Part shown: positions 21,296 through 30,096 of the stretch, piece by piece
Numbering within the stretch: the first letter of the stretch is position 1
How the letters are laid out: each line of letters begins with the position of its first letter
Assembly (NCBI GenBank): GCA_963169915.1
Contig: CAUJEM010000112.1
Coordinates: 1-64,000, forward strand
Length of the DNA stretch: 64,000 nt
Origin: Myxococcota bacterium
GTDB lineage: Bacteria; Myxococcota_A; Polyangia; Polyangiales; Polyangiaceae
Direction: 5' to 3'
The notes under the pieces: generated by a model
What the model was told of the DNA's origin: nothing
Databases searched by the model: none
What the model saw: only the letters and a program-made list of their open reading frames with translations
Translations under genes and position numbers: made by a program

Positions 21296-22822
21296 ATGCG
21301 GGTTCGGGGTTGGATCCTTGGGTGCTTGAGTGTCGTGAGCGTGTTGGGCGGCGTAGTCGCCTGTGGCAGCGATGATGACGCCGGGGGTGGTGGCGCGAGC
21401 GGCAGCGGGGGAGTGAGCGGCTGCGGGGGAGTGAGCGGTCGCGGGGGAGCGAGCGGCAGCGGGGGCGGCAGCGGCAGCGGGGGCGGCAGCGGCAGCGGGG
21501 GCGGCAGCGGCAGCGGGGGAGTGAGCGGCAGCGGGGGAGTGAGCGGCAGCGGGGGAGTGAGCGGTAGCGGGGGAGCGAGCGGTAGCGGGGGCGGCAGCGG
21601 CAGCGGGGGCGGCAGCGGCAGCGGGGGAGTGAGCGGCAGCGGGGGCGGCAGCGGCAGCGGAGGCTCTGGGGGGGGCAGCAGCTCGCTCGACTGCAGCCCG
21701 GCGACGGGGACTGCGCCGGCGCTGAAGCTCACGGCCTTCGCCAGCGGCTTTCAGCGCCCGGTGTTCTTGGAGAGCCCTCCTGGGGACACCTCGCGCGTGC
21801 TCATCGGTGAGCAGAAGGGCGTGCTCACGATGCGCCCGCTCGGCGGCGGAGCCAGCTCGGTGTTCCTGGACATCGAGCAGCGCGTCAACTCCTCCAACAA
21901 CGAGGAGGGCCTGCTCGGCGTGGCGTTCCACCCGCAGTTCCCGAGGGTGGGCAAGGTGTATGTCTACTACACCGCGGACGGGACCACCGCGCGTGATGGG
22001 GACGAGGTCATCTCGGAATTCACCCTCGCCAGTGGCAACGCGCAGGCGCTGGATCCCAGCAGCGAGCGGGTCCTCTTCACGCAGCGCGATCCGGAGTCCA
22101 ACCACAACGGCGGCGCTCTCGTGTTTGGTGCGGACGGGATGCTGTGGCTCGGCGTCGGCGACGGCGGCGGCGGCGGCGACCAGCACGGCAGCATCGGCAA
22201 TGGGCAGTCACTGAGCACCGGGCTCGGCAAGATCTTGCGCTTCGACGTCAGTCGCCAGGAGGGCGGCAAGCAGTACGGCATCCCCGCGGGCAACATGACG
22301 GGGCAAGGCGTGTGGCCAGAGATTTGGAGCTACGGCTGGCGCAACCCCTGGCGCTGGACGTTCGACACCTGCACCGGCGACATGTACGTCGGGGACGTGG
22401 GCCAGGGTGACTGGGAGGAGATCGACGTGGAGCCCGCCGGCACGGGCAGCGGCAGCAACTACGGCTGGCGCGTCATGGAGGGCACGCACTGCTTCGGCGG
22501 CGGTAGCTGCGACCGCACGGGCAAGGTCCTGCCCGTGGCGGAGTACTCTCACGAAGGTGGCAATTGCTCGGTCACCGGCGGCTACGTGTATCGAGGCCGG
22601 AGCATTCCAGGCCTACGTGGCACGTACCTCTACGCGGACTACTGCAGCGGTCGCTTCTGGAGCTTCGTCTACGCGGGAGGCGCGGCGACTCGGCTGCGGG
22701 ACATCACGAGCGAGATCAACCCCAGCCGTAGGGTGAGCAACATCGCGTCCTTCGGGCAAGACGCCCAGGGCGAGCTCTACGTGCTCAGCTTCGGTGGGAT
22801 CTACCGCATCGACGCCCAATGA
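21296..22822 (+). CDS. Lipoprotein with glucose/sorbosone dehydrogenase (PQQ-type beta-propeller) domain
   Basis: A 508-residue lipoprotein. The signal ends in the lipobox GGVVAC (Cys near residue 23). Residues about 30-125 are a Ser/Gly repeat linker. The rest is a six-bladed glucose/sorbosone dehydrogenase domain: GLLGVAFHPQF, ESNHNGGALVFGADGMLWLG (with the catalytic-type His), GKILRFDV, PEIWSYGWRNPWRW and YVGDVGQGDWEEID. Relatives oxidise aldose sugars in the periplasm with PQQ; cofactor use is inferred from family. Extra cysteine pairs (DTCTG, HCFGGGSC, NCSVTGG) probably form disulfides. GGAGG lies about 10 bases before the ATG. Confidence 0.88.
   Translation: MRVRGWILGCLSVVSVLGGVVACGSDDDAGGGGASGSGGVSGCGGVSGRGGASGSGGGSGSGGGSGSGGGSGSGGVSGSGGVSGSGGVSGSGGASGSGGGSGSGGGSGSGGVSGSGGGSGSGGSGGGSSSLDCSPATGTAPALKLTAFASGFQRPVFLESPPGDTSRVLIGEQKGVLTMRPLGGGASSVFLDIEQRVNSSNNEEGLLGVAFHPQFPRVGKVYVYYTADGTTARDGDEVISEFTLASGNAQALDPSSERVLFTQRDPESNHNGGALVFGADGMLWLGVGDGGGGGDQHGSIGNGQSLSTGLGKILRFDVSRQEGGKQYGIPAGNMTGQGVWPEIWSYGWRNPWRWTFDTCTGDMYVGDVGQGDWEEIDVEPAGTGSGSNYGWRVMEGTHCFGGGSCDRTGKVLPVAEYSHEGGNCSVTGGYVYRGRSIPGLRGTYLYADYCSGRFWSFVYAGGAATRLRDITSEINPSRRVSNIASFGQDAQGELYVLSFGGIYRIDAQ
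21391..21684 (+). repeat. Ser/Gly/Val linker repeats (GGCAGC/GGGGGC units)
   Basis: About 290 bp of interspersed units such as AGCGGCAGCGGGGGAGTG and GGCAGCGGCAGCGGGGGC encode SGSGGV, SGSGGA and SGSGGG. Units are multiples of 9-18 bp, so copy-number change keeps the frame. This is the spacer between the lipid anchor and the catalytic domain. Confidence 0.85.
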
Positions 22823-22979
22823 GGCGATGCGGAGGCGCTGCGGTAGCGCGCACGGTCCTACGCGGCGGTGCGCGCGCCGTGCTTAGCGTCGTGCGTCAAT
22901 CGTGACGCTCATCGCGCTGCGTGCTGCACCGCGTTGAGCGACGCCGCGGGGTCTTGGCGGAGAGGCCGGGCCATCTCCG

Positions 22980-23007
22980 CTGACATTTCTGCGCGAGGTA
23001 CTATATA
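22980..23007 (+). promoter_or_regulatory. Candidate sigma-70 promoter upstream of gdhA
   Basis: CTGACA (22980-22985) and TATATA (23002-23007) are separated by 16 bp and lie about 110 bp before the gdhA ATG. This is one of the few A/T-rich spots in the region. It is a match by eye only. Confidence 0.45.
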
Positions 23008-23115
23008 GGCCGCGCTGAGCTCGCAGCCCGCACGTCGCGGGCCCCGCTACGCCGCCTGCTCGCCCACCCTGTGGGCACCGCTCCGGCACGCCGCGCGCTC
23101 TCAAGGAATCGGCAC

Positions 23116-24453
23116 ATGTACGACCTCGACAAGTTCATGCAGGAGCTGGAAGCCCGCAACCCGGCGCAGCCGGAGTTCATCCAAGCGACCCGTGAGGTCC
23201 TGGAGTCCGTCATCGACGTGGTGAACGACCGCCCGCAGTACCTCAAGGGGCACCTCCTCGAGCGGCTCACGGAGCCGGACCGCGTGTTCACCTTCAAGGT
23301 GGAGTGGGAGGGTGACGACGGTGAGGTGCGCGTGAATCGGGGCTATCGCGTGCAGTTCAACAACGTGCTCGGCCCGTACAAGGGCGGCATCCGCTTCCAC
23401 CCCTCGGTGACGCTGGGCTCGCTGAAGTTCCTGGCCTTCGAGCAGACCTTCAAGAACAGCCTCACCCAGCTTGCCATGGGCGGCGCGAAGGGCGGCGCGG
23501 ACTTCAACCCCAAGGGCAAGAGCTACAACGAGATCATGCGATTTTGTCGGAGCTACATGATGGAGCTGCACCGCTACATCGGCCCGGAGGTCGACGTGCC
23601 CGCGGGAGACATCGGCGTCGGCGGGCGTGAGGTGGGCTTCATGTACGGCACCTGGAAGCGGCTGACGGGCGATCACAGCGGCGTGTTCACGGGCAAGGGT
23701 GCCAGCTGGGGCGGCAGCCTCATCCGCCCCGAGGCCACGGGTTATGGCTCCGTGTACTACGCCAATGAGATGCTGCGGCAGGCGGGGGACGGCTGGGAGG
23801 GCAAGCGCGTCTCGGTCAGCGGCTTCGGCAACGTGGCGTGGGGCGTCTGCGCCAAGGCCAGCAAGATGGGCGCCAAGGTGATCACGATCTCCGGGCCGGA
23901 CGGCTACATCTTGGATGAGGAGGGCGTCGGCACCCCCGAGAAGTGGGAGTATCTGCTGGAGCTGCGCTCCTCCAACAATGACGTCGTGGAGCCCTACGCC
24001 AAGCGCTTTGGCGCCCAATTCGTCCCTGGTAAGAAGCCCTGGGAGGTGCCGGTGGACATGGCCTTCCCCTGCGCCATCCAGAACGAGCTGGCCGAGCCCG
24101 ACGCGCGGCGGCTCATCGACAACGGCGTCAAATACGTGGTGGAGACGTCCAACATGGGCTGCACGGCCGGCGCCATCGCGGCGTTTCAAGCGGCTCGCAA
24201 GGTGTTCGCGCCTGGCAAGGCCGCCAACGCCGGCGGCGTCGCCACCAGCGGCCTGGAGATGAGCCAGAACAGCAGCAAGCTGTCGTGGACGGCGGAGGAG
24301 GTGGAGGCGCGCCTCCGCAAGATCATGGTCGACATCCACGCGGCAGGCGTGCGCTATGGCAAGCAGAAGGACGGCAGCATCGACTACGTGAAGGGCTCCA
24401 ACATCGCCGGCTTCATCAAGGTGGCGGACGCCATGCTGGACATGGGGTACTAG
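23116..24453 (+). CDS. gdhA: NADP-specific glutamate dehydrogenase
   Basis: A 445-residue cytoplasmic enzyme that makes glutamate from 2-oxoglutarate, ammonium and NADPH. It is closely similar along its length to E. coli GdhA: YKGGIRFHPSVTLGSLKFL, EQTFKNSLTQLAMGGAKGG (with the substrate-site lysines), VPAGDIGVGGREVGFMYG, SLIRPEATGYG, SGFGNVAWG in the nucleotide fold and FAPGKAANAGGVATSGLEM. The start is the ATG at 23116, where the protein aligns with family N-termini (MYDLDKFMQELEARNP) and an AAGGAA-type Shine-Dalgarno lies upstream; the frame extends to 23071 without support. It ends in a hairpin shared with the convergent lipoprotein gene. Confidence 0.97.
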   Translation: MYDLDKFMQELEARNPAQPEFIQATREVLESVIDVVNDRPQYLKGHLLERLTEPDRVFTFKVEWEGDDGEVRVNRGYRVQFNNVLGPYKGGIRFHPSVTLGSLKFLAFEQTFKNSLTQLAMGGAKGGADFNPKGKSYNEIMRFCRSYMMELHRYIGPEVDVPAGDIGVGGREVGFMYGTWKRLTGDHSGVFTGKGASWGGSLIRPEATGYGSVYYANEMLRQAGDGWEGKRVSVSGFGNVAWGVCAKASKMGAKVITISGPDGYILDEEGVGTPEKWEYLLELRSSNNDVVEPYAKRFGAQFVPGKKPWEVPVDMAFPCAIQNELAEPDARRLIDNGVKYVVETSNMGCTAGAIAAFQAARKVFAPGKAANAGGVATSGLEMSQNSSKLSWTAEEVEARLRKIMVDIHAAGVRYGKQKDGSIDYVKGSNIAGFIKVADAMLDMGY

Positions 24454-24493
24454 CGGCGTACGCACGCCGGCGGCCGGTGGCGCTGGCGTCGTG

Positions 24494-24518
24494 CGCGCGG
24501 TGCTTCGAGCGCCGTGCG
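24494..24518. terminator. Bidirectional hairpin between convergent gdhA and lipoprotein gene
   Basis: Eleven base pairs (two of them G-T wobbles) form between 24494-24504 and 24508-24518 around the loop TCG. It lies between the gdhA stop (24453) and the convergent stop (24531). There is no T-tract on either side, so the hairpin could instead only stabilise the 3' ends. Confidence 0.5.
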
Positions 24519-24530
24519 TGAGGAGGCCGC

Positions 24531-25397
24531 TCAGCGGCAGACGAAGCCCAGGATGAGGCCAGCGAAGCCGAGGTTGGCCTCGCACTTGCTCTCGGAGCAG
24601 TAGTCGCTGAGGCACTCTGCGCTGGCCTCGCAGCTCTCGCCGTTGGCGCGGCGGGGCTCGCAGGTGGCGGAGCCTTGGGCGCAGTGGGTGCTGGCCTCGC
24701 AAGGATCTTCCCAAGCGCTCGGGTCGCAGCGCTCGCCGAGCTCGACACGCTGGCGGCAGGTGCCGTCCGCACAGTAGGTCTCCGCGGTGCACTGCTTGGC
24801 GCTGCTGCACGCGCCGCCCTCCCCGGCCTTCCGCACGCAGCGACCGCCAGCGCACACCAGCGCCTCCCCGGCGTTGCAGAGCGGGATCTCGTCGTCGATG
24901 GGCTGCCCTCCCCACGACCGCATCGAGCCCGTGCGGTCCCCGAGGCAGGGGGCGCCCTCGGCGGCGTCCACGTAGAGCGCGCACTGCCCGGGCTCGTCGC
25001 CGAACTCGGTGCAGGTGGCGTTGGCGCCCGCGCACTGCCCGTCCTCCGTGCAGGTGGCGCCGGGCGCTCGCGTCCCGCTGCGCCGCGGGAAGGCGCGGTC
25101 GCACGCCTCCGGCTCATCGAGCTCGAACCTGCAGAACGCCGGATCGCTGGCTTGCTCTTTCAGCTCCGCGAAGCACTGCTCGGCAGCCGCTGGATCTGCG
25201 GCTGGCTGGCCGCCGAACATCCGCTCGCACAGGGCAGGGTTGGTGGCGCGGCCGAGCTCGGCGCAGCAGGGCGCGTAGGCCTCACAGAAGCCCGAGGACG
25301 TGAGCGCCCCACCGCTGCCGGAGGAGCACGCCGCCCCTACCAGCGACGTGAGGCTGACCAAGACAGCGGAGACCAGGGAGAGTTGCTTGAAGGACAT
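24531..25397 (-). CDS. Cysteine-rich lipoprotein of unknown function
   Basis: A 288-residue protein with a lipoprotein signal (lipobox LVGAAC near residue 23). The mature part holds more than 25 cysteines spaced as short disulfide knots, such as CTEDGQCAGANATCTE, CSSAKQCTAETYCADGTC and CEASAECLSDYCSESKC. This resembles the Dickkopf-like Cys-rich modules widespread in myxobacterial surface lipoproteins. No catalytic motif is visible. It probably sits on the outer membrane and has a structural or binding role (inference). It is convergent with gdhA. Confidence 0.78.
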   Translation of the reverse strand: MSFKQLSLVSAVLVSLTSLVGAACSSGSGGALTSSGFCEAYAPCCAELGRATNPALCERMFGGQPAADPAAAEQCFAELKEQASDPAFCRFELDEPEACDRAFPRRSGTRAPGATCTEDGQCAGANATCTEFGDEPGQCALYVDAAEGAPCLGDRTGSMRSWGGQPIDDEIPLCNAGEALVCAGGRCVRKAGEGGACSSAKQCTAETYCADGTCRQRVELGERCDPSAWEDPCEASTHCAQGSATCEPRRANGESCEASAECLSDYCSESKCEANLGFAGLILGFVCR

Positions 25398-25494
25398 GGG
25401 GTGTGGAGCCTCCTCGAGGCGAGGGAAGAACCCGTCATGGGGCGGCGGGTGAGGCCCTGCGGGGGCCGGGGGGGTACTCGGCGCGCTCGGCGAG

Positions 25495-27036
25495 CTACGC
25501 TCCGAGCGCGGTACGGGCCTGGGCGCGTGGCTCGAGGGGGTAGTCCCCGAGGACGTAGTTCTTGAGATCCGCCGTCACCATGTCCGCGCAGTCCATCCCG
25601 CTCTGACAGGCTAGCTCCGTGCCGACCCCGCGCGCGTGTCCGCCGCAGTCGCCCGCGATGTAGAGTCCCTGGACGGGGGTGCGATGGGAGGGACGCTCCA
25701 GGCCCACCTGCTGCGGCGTCTGGCTGGTGGTGATGGCCGAGCCGTTGCTCTTGCCTATCCACGCGGCCAGGGTGCGGACGGACCAGGTGTCGTAAAAAAG
25801 GACGTTGCGCTCGAGCTCCGGCACCATCTCGTACATGGCCTGCATCAGGCCGTCGATCCAGCGCTGCTCGCCGTCCTCCAGCTCTACGTCCAGGGTGGGA
25901 GCGACGGCCACGGCCGTGATGAGCTGACAGCCCGGCGGGCAGAGCTCTGGATCGTAGTTGGACGGGACCGGCGCGTAGATGGGGACGAAGCCGCTAAATT
26001 TTCCGTGCTGTAGCGAGCCCATGGTCTCTCGCAAGAAGGAGTCGGAGAACTTGCGATCGAACTTCAGCGGAGTGCCCCCCACGAGGGAGCCCGCCTCGAT
26101 GACCCGCTTCTTGACGGCGATCTTCGCCTGCACGGCCGTCCACGACGGCTTGATGCCCTTGGCGCGCTCGACGTAGGCCGCGGGGAAGTGCGCCGCTCCC
26201 ACCAGCTCGTTCACGGTGTCGTTGAGCGCCGTCGTGCTGATGACGCACTTGGTGGTGATGCGCTCTCCACCGCGCAGCACCACCGCCTTCACCGCACCCC
26301 CCTCCACCTCAATCTGCTTGACGTTCGCCTTCATGCGCACCGTGGCGCCGTGACGCTCCGCGCCCTGCAAGAAGGTCTTGGGGATGATGGAGGCGCCGCC
26401 CTTCGGGTAGCCGAGGTTGGCCTCCTTCATCAGCTTCTGTAGGTTCCAGATGGATTCCCCGGCGGACGCCTCCCACGGCGGCAGGATGAACATGAGCCCC
26501 AGCAGGAGCCCGAACATGGCGCGCACCTCTTCATTGTCGGTGAAGTGCAGCATGTACTCTTCTACGCTGACGGTGTTGAGCGCGTCGATCTCGTGGGGCC
26601 GCTTCGTGAGGATGTCGTGGAAGAGCCGCAAGATGCCCGGGTACTGGAGCGGCGAGATGCGCGTCTGGAGCAGGAGCTTCGGCACCACCGAGGCCTGTCC
26701 GAGCAGGGTCTGTGGGACCTGGACGTCCACGTTCAGCCCCTTGAGGTGCACCGTGTACGGGGTGTGCCGAAACTCCAGCGGCGTGCCCATCCCGAGGCGG
26801 CGCGTGAGCCGGCCGAAGGGGCCCTTGTTGCCACGGATGAACAGGTGCGTGCCGGTGTCCATCCGAAAGCCGCGCTTCTCATAGTAGGAGCAGGCGCCGC
26901 CAGCGCGCGGGTTCTTCTCCAAGATGAGCGTGCGCAGGCCGTTGAGCGCCGTGATGGCGCCCGCGGCGCAGCCGCCAAGCCCCGTGCCGATCACGATGAC
27001 GTCGAAATCAGGTCTCGGCTCCTGGCGGTTGGTCAT
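25495..27036 (-). CDS. CrtI-like FAD-dependent oxidoreductase (phytoene desaturase/carotene isomerase family)
   Basis: A 513-residue flavoprotein. The N-terminal dinucleotide fold is VIVIGTGLGGCAAGAITALNG with LILEKNPRAGGACSYYE, the pattern of the CrtI/CrtISO/retinol-saturase superfamily. The FAD-closing C-terminal motif is GLYIAGDCGGHARGVGTELA. The middle contains LGYPKGGASIIPKTFL, a match to the family's substrate-side region. No other carotenoid gene lies nearby, so the substrate could be a carotenoid, a polyprenoid or another lipid. The purple-acid-phosphatase-like gene ends 32 bp upstream on the same strand, with a palindrome between them. Confidence 0.82.
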   Translation of the reverse strand: MTNRQEPRPDFDVIVIGTGLGGCAAGAITALNGLRTLILEKNPRAGGACSYYEKRGFRMDTGTHLFIRGNKGPFGRLTRRLGMGTPLEFRHTPYTVHLKGLNVDVQVPQTLLGQASVVPKLLLQTRISPLQYPGILRLFHDILTKRPHEIDALNTVSVEEYMLHFTDNEEVRAMFGLLLGLMFILPPWEASAGESIWNLQKLMKEANLGYPKGGASIIPKTFLQGAERHGATVRMKANVKQIEVEGGAVKAVVLRGGERITTKCVISTTALNDTVNELVGAAHFPAAYVERAKGIKPSWTAVQAKIAVKKRVIEAGSLVGGTPLKFDRKFSDSFLRETMGSLQHGKFSGFVPIYAPVPSNYDPELCPPGCQLITAVAVAPTLDVELEDGEQRWIDGLMQAMYEMVPELERNVLFYDTWSVRTLAAWIGKSNGSAITTSQTPQQVGLERPSHRTPVQGLYIAGDCGGHARGVGTELACQSGMDCADMVTADLKNYVLGDYPLEPRAQARTALGA

Positions 27037-27050
27037 GGTGCGAGCCTAGC

Positions 27051-27066
27051 CCACGGCGCGCCGTGG
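27051..27066. terminator. 16-bp perfect palindrome at a gene junction
   Basis: CCACGGCGCGCCGTGG is perfectly self-complementary and lies between the stop of the phosphatase-like gene (27068) and the start of the CrtI-like gene (27036), both on the minus strand. It has no loop bases of its own and no T-tract, so termination or attenuation is only one reading. Confidence 0.35.
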
Positions 27067-27067
27067 C

Positions 27068-28444
27068 TCACTTGGTGATGGTCAGCGACTCGATTTCGCT
27101 GCCGTCCAGCCTAAGCGCGCGGTACCGGAGCGTCTTGCCGTCCACGTCGATGCTGACGTAGCCGCGCGTCTTCTCCGTGATGGCCTCGAAGGGGCAGTCC
27201 GTGCCCGTGCCGTAGAGCGGCGCGCCGGCGCCGCCGGCCGTGACGTGGATGGTGCCGGTACCGAGCGGCACCTCCACCCCGCCGGGCTTGAGCGGCTTGC
27301 TGCGCTCGTAGCAGTGGTTGTGCCCCGCCAGCACGAAGTCCACGCCCAGCTCGTCGTAGATGGGCTCCCAGCTCGCCACCTGCTCGTCCACGGGGGAGTG
27401 GTTGGAGCAGGTGTAGAGCGGGCGGTGGTGCACGGCGAAGACCCAGTGTGTCTTGCTGCGGTCCAGCCGGCCGAGCTGGGCGCGGAGGTACTCCCCCTGC
27501 TTGCCGAGCAGGGCCTTGTCCGCCACGGTGTCGTTGAGCAGCACGAAGAAGGCGTTGGCGTAGCTGAAAGAGTAGTATTCTTCCCTGTTCTCTGGGGGGA
27601 AGGCGAACTGCGCCACGTAGTTGAAGGCGAAGGCCTCATGGTTGCCGTTCACCGACATGAAGGGGATGCGCGCCAGCGCCTCCTCCACACCGAAGGACCC
27701 CGTCGTGCCACGAAAGAAGGCGTTCCAGTGATCTTGGTTGGCCCCGACCACCACCGCGTCCCCGGTGAACACCTGAAAATCAGCGCCATCGGCCAAGATC
27801 ATCTGCTGCAGGGCGGTGAAGGTGCCAGGATCTCCGCGGGAGTCACCGCTGACCGCGAAGCGGAAGGGCGCGGCGCTGAGGGGCTCCGGCGCCGTGGCCA
27901 CGTCGTAGACGGGGCTCCAGTGCCCTGGCCCGCCCACCTTGTAGTAGTAGGTGGTGGCCGCGGTGAGCCCGCAGACGTGCGCCTCATGCACGCGGTGGCT
28001 CTGGTTGGGGAAGAGCGGGCTCGTACTGCCGTACTGGAAGGTGTAGCCGCGCTCCACCTGGACGCCCTCGGTGGGGCCGTCCGCAGCCTGCACGGCGGCC
28101 TGGTCCGTGCCGAACACCACGGCCGACAGCTTGGTGTCCAGCCCAGTGCTCCAGTTGACCGCGAAGCTGGACGCCGAGGGCCCCGCCCAGCTCACGTGGA
28201 CGTGGCGCGGCGTGGGCTCCGAGCCAACGTCCGGGGCGTCGAGCGACGCCTCCTCGACCGTCTCCGCGATGGGGACGACGTAGTCGCAGTGGGTGCCTTG
28301 GTATGACGTGATGGGGGTGCCTCCGGCGCCCCCGCTGCCTCCGGCGCCGCCGCCAGCCCCGCCGTCCTTGGATGAGCTGCTGCAGGCGAGCACTCCTAGC
28401 GCCGAGAGGAGCGCGACCGAACCAGACGAAGCGAGACGTGCCAT
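27068..28444 (-). CDS. Purple-acid-phosphatase-like metallophosphoesterase lipoprotein
   Basis: A 458-residue lipoprotein; the start is the ATG at 28444, giving a signal with lipobox ALGVLAC, then a Ser/Gly linker. Residues about 75-180 form an FN3-like purple-acid-phosphatase N-domain (VHVSWAGPSASSFAVNWSTG). The metallophosphoesterase domain follows with its metal motifs in order: SGDSRGDPG, TGDAVVVG, VNGNHEAF, AVHHRPLY and LAGHNHCYERSKPL. All expected dinuclear metal ligands appear to be present. It should hydrolyse phosphomonoesters at the cell surface; the substrate is unknown. An 11-codon in-frame extension up to 28477 is not adopted because the signal peptide fits the shorter form. Confidence 0.88.
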   Translation of the reverse strand: MARLASSGSVALLSALGVLACSSSSKDGGAGGGAGGSGGAGGTPITSYQGTHCDYVVPIAETVEEASLDAPDVGSEPTPRHVHVSWAGPSASSFAVNWSTGLDTKLSAVVFGTDQAAVQAADGPTEGVQVERGYTFQYGSTSPLFPNQSHRVHEAHVCGLTAATTYYYKVGGPGHWSPVYDVATAPEPLSAAPFRFAVSGDSRGDPGTFTALQQMILADGADFQVFTGDAVVVGANQDHWNAFFRGTTGSFGVEEALARIPFMSVNGNHEAFAFNYVAQFAFPPENREEYYSFSYANAFFVLLNDTVADKALLGKQGEYLRAQLGRLDRSKTHWVFAVHHRPLYTCSNHSPVDEQVASWEPIYDELGVDFVLAGHNHCYERSKPLKPGGVEVPLGTGTIHVTAGGAGAPLYGTGTDCPFEAITEKTRGYVSIDVDGKTLRYRALRLDGSEIESLTITK

Positions 28445-28570
28445 GGAGGGTCTTCCAACCTTAGCACAGACGCCCACACTCTACAGCGGCCTCGCTCCTC
28501 GGGTGAGCGCCTCCAGGCGAGCCCCGCCGGCTGCTCGGAGCGGCGGTCGACGCCCGGCGCGCCCTTCGCT

Positions 28571-29617
28571 ATGGCGAGCAGGGTGAGCGCCTCACGGCTC
28601 CAGCTCGGCGTGCTCGTCATCGCCTCCTCGCTGCTCGCGCTGGCGCTGCTGCTGGTGCTCGGGACGCGCGCCTCGAGCGCCGGAGGCGGCGCGGGTGAAG
28701 ACGCCGCCGCCCGGCTCATCCGTCAGGCGGAGCAGGCCGAGCAGGAGGCGAGGCTCGACGTGGCGCTCGAGCTCTACGCGCGCATTCTCGAGCAGGCACC
28801 CCAGTCGCGCCTGGCGCGGCGCGCGCGGCTCCGCCGAGAGTGGCTGGAGGCCCGCGGCGGCGCGAGCGCGGAGCTGACGGAGCTCGTGAAGATGCAGCGG
28901 CTCGCGCCGGGGGCGCTCACGCAAGACCTGCTGCTCGGCTTCGAGCAGCGGGTCGACGCCTTCCCGCCAGGGCCGGTGCGGAGCGCGGCCCGCGGCTTCA
29001 TCGCGGAGGCTTGGTACCACCGGCTCGGCCTGCCCGCTCGCGCGGTGCCCGCCTTCGAACGCTGGCTGGAGGAGCCGGAGCTGAGCGAGGCCGACTGGGC
29101 GCTGGCCACGACCGAGCTGGCCCTGGCGCGCGCCGATTTGGGGGATCTGCGCGGCTCCATCCACAACCTGCGTGGGGCGGGGCTCGGGCGCCGCGCGGAG
29201 ACGAGCCACCTCGAGCTCACGGCGCTGCGGCGCTGGGCGCAGCCCCTCGCGTGGGCGCTGATCGGAGCCTTCTCGGTGAGCGCGCTCGTCCTCGGGCGGC
29301 GCGGCTTCACCCGCGCTGGGCTCGCCGCCGCGCTCGCGCCGGGGCGCCTCGCGCTGGGGGCGTGGCTGCTCGGGGCGCCGCTGCTCATCGCCTACCTCCA
29401 CCGCCCCGCCACCTGGGAGGCCATGGTGCTGCTCGCGCCGGGCGCCGCCGTGCTCGTCCTGGTGGCGTCCATCGCGGGCACCGCCCTCGGCGGCAGCGCA
29501 GCGCTCCGCCGCGCCCTCATGGCGTTGGGCGTCGCCGCGCAGGTGGGGCTCGCCTACTTGGCCGTCGATCGCTCGCTCGTGCTCTTGGCCACGCTCGTCA
29601 ACTACAAACTGAAATGA
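28571..29617 (+). CDS. Membrane protein with periplasmic TPR-like helices
   Basis: A 348-residue protein I do not recognise. One N-terminal transmembrane helix (about residues 12-32) is followed by helices of TPR type (about residues 45-210, for example ARLDVALELYARILEQAP) and then by about four transmembrane helices in the last 130 residues. It is the first gene of a tight four-gene cluster (gap of 4 bp to the next, then overlaps of 23 and 4 bp), all encoding small membrane proteins, so they may form one complex. It is divergent from the phosphatase-like gene. Confidence 0.65.
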   Translation: MASRVSASRLQLGVLVIASSLLALALLLVLGTRASSAGGGAGEDAAARLIRQAEQAEQEARLDVALELYARILEQAPQSRLARRARLRREWLEARGGASAELTELVKMQRLAPGALTQDLLLGFEQRVDAFPPGPVRSAARGFIAEAWYHRLGLPARAVPAFERWLEEPELSEADWALATTELALARADLGDLRGSIHNLRGAGLGRRAETSHLELTALRRWAQPLAWALIGAFSVSALVLGRRGFTRAGLAAALAPGRLALGAWLLGAPLLIAYLHRPATWEAMVLLAPGAAVLVLVASIAGTALGGSAALRRALMALGVAAQVGLAYLAVDRSLVLLATLVNYKLK

Positions 29618-29621
29618 GCTC

Positions 29622-29783
29622 ATGAACCGCCCCACCGCCAACGGCTCCAGCGACAGCACCGTGGAGCTCTTGATGATGCTGGTCACCTTCGGCGCCAGCG
29701 CGCTCACGGTGCTGGCGCTGGCGCCCCGCCGCCCCAAGCCCGACCGGGAGAACCCCGCGCGTGACGCCGACGCCGAGCGCTGA
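29622..29783 (+). CDS. Small single-pass membrane protein (53 aa)
   Basis: An ATG frame 4 bp after the previous stop encodes 53 residues with one hydrophobic stretch (VELLMMLVTFGASALTVLAL), followed by a basic tail. Its position, 4 bp behind one gene and overlapping the next by 23 bp, supports it as a real small gene of the cluster. No Shine-Dalgarno stands out; translation may be coupled. No homologue is recognised. Confidence 0.5.
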   Translation: MNRPTANGSSDSTVELLMMLVTFGASALTVLALAPRRPKPDRENPARDADAER

Positions 29784-30096
29784 GGAGCGGCGCTCCGCGC
29801 TGGCGCTGGCCGCGCTGGTCTTCGGCTTGGCGGCGCCCAGCACCTACGTGCTGGAGCGCCTCTACGAGTACGCGCGCGGCGACAGCGTCAACCCGGTGCT
29901 CATCTTGCGGACCTTGGACACGGTGTACTACTGGCGCGTGGGGGTCGCGGTGTGGTGGGGCGCCAGCGTGGCGGGGCTGGCCTACGCGCTGCTGCTCCGC
30001 CGGCCGGGCAGCGCCGCCGCGCGAGCCGCCCGGCTCTCGCTCGCGGCGCTCGTGCTCGTGCCCGTCATCGCGGTGGTGGCGTGGGTGTTTCCATGA
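29761..30096 (+). CDS. Small three-helix membrane protein
   Basis: A GTG at 29761 opens a 111-residue frame with three hydrophobic segments (about residues 11-30, 60-80 and 91-111) and no known motif. It overlaps the previous small gene by 23 bp, and its TGA is overlapped by the ATG of the next gene (ATGA). It is probably coupled to both neighbours. Confidence 0.6.
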   Translation: MTPTPSAEERRSALALAALVFGLAAPSTYVLERLYEYARGDSVNPVLILRTLDTVYYWRVGVAVWWGASVAGLAYALLLRRPGSAAARAARLSLAALVLVPVIAVVAWVFP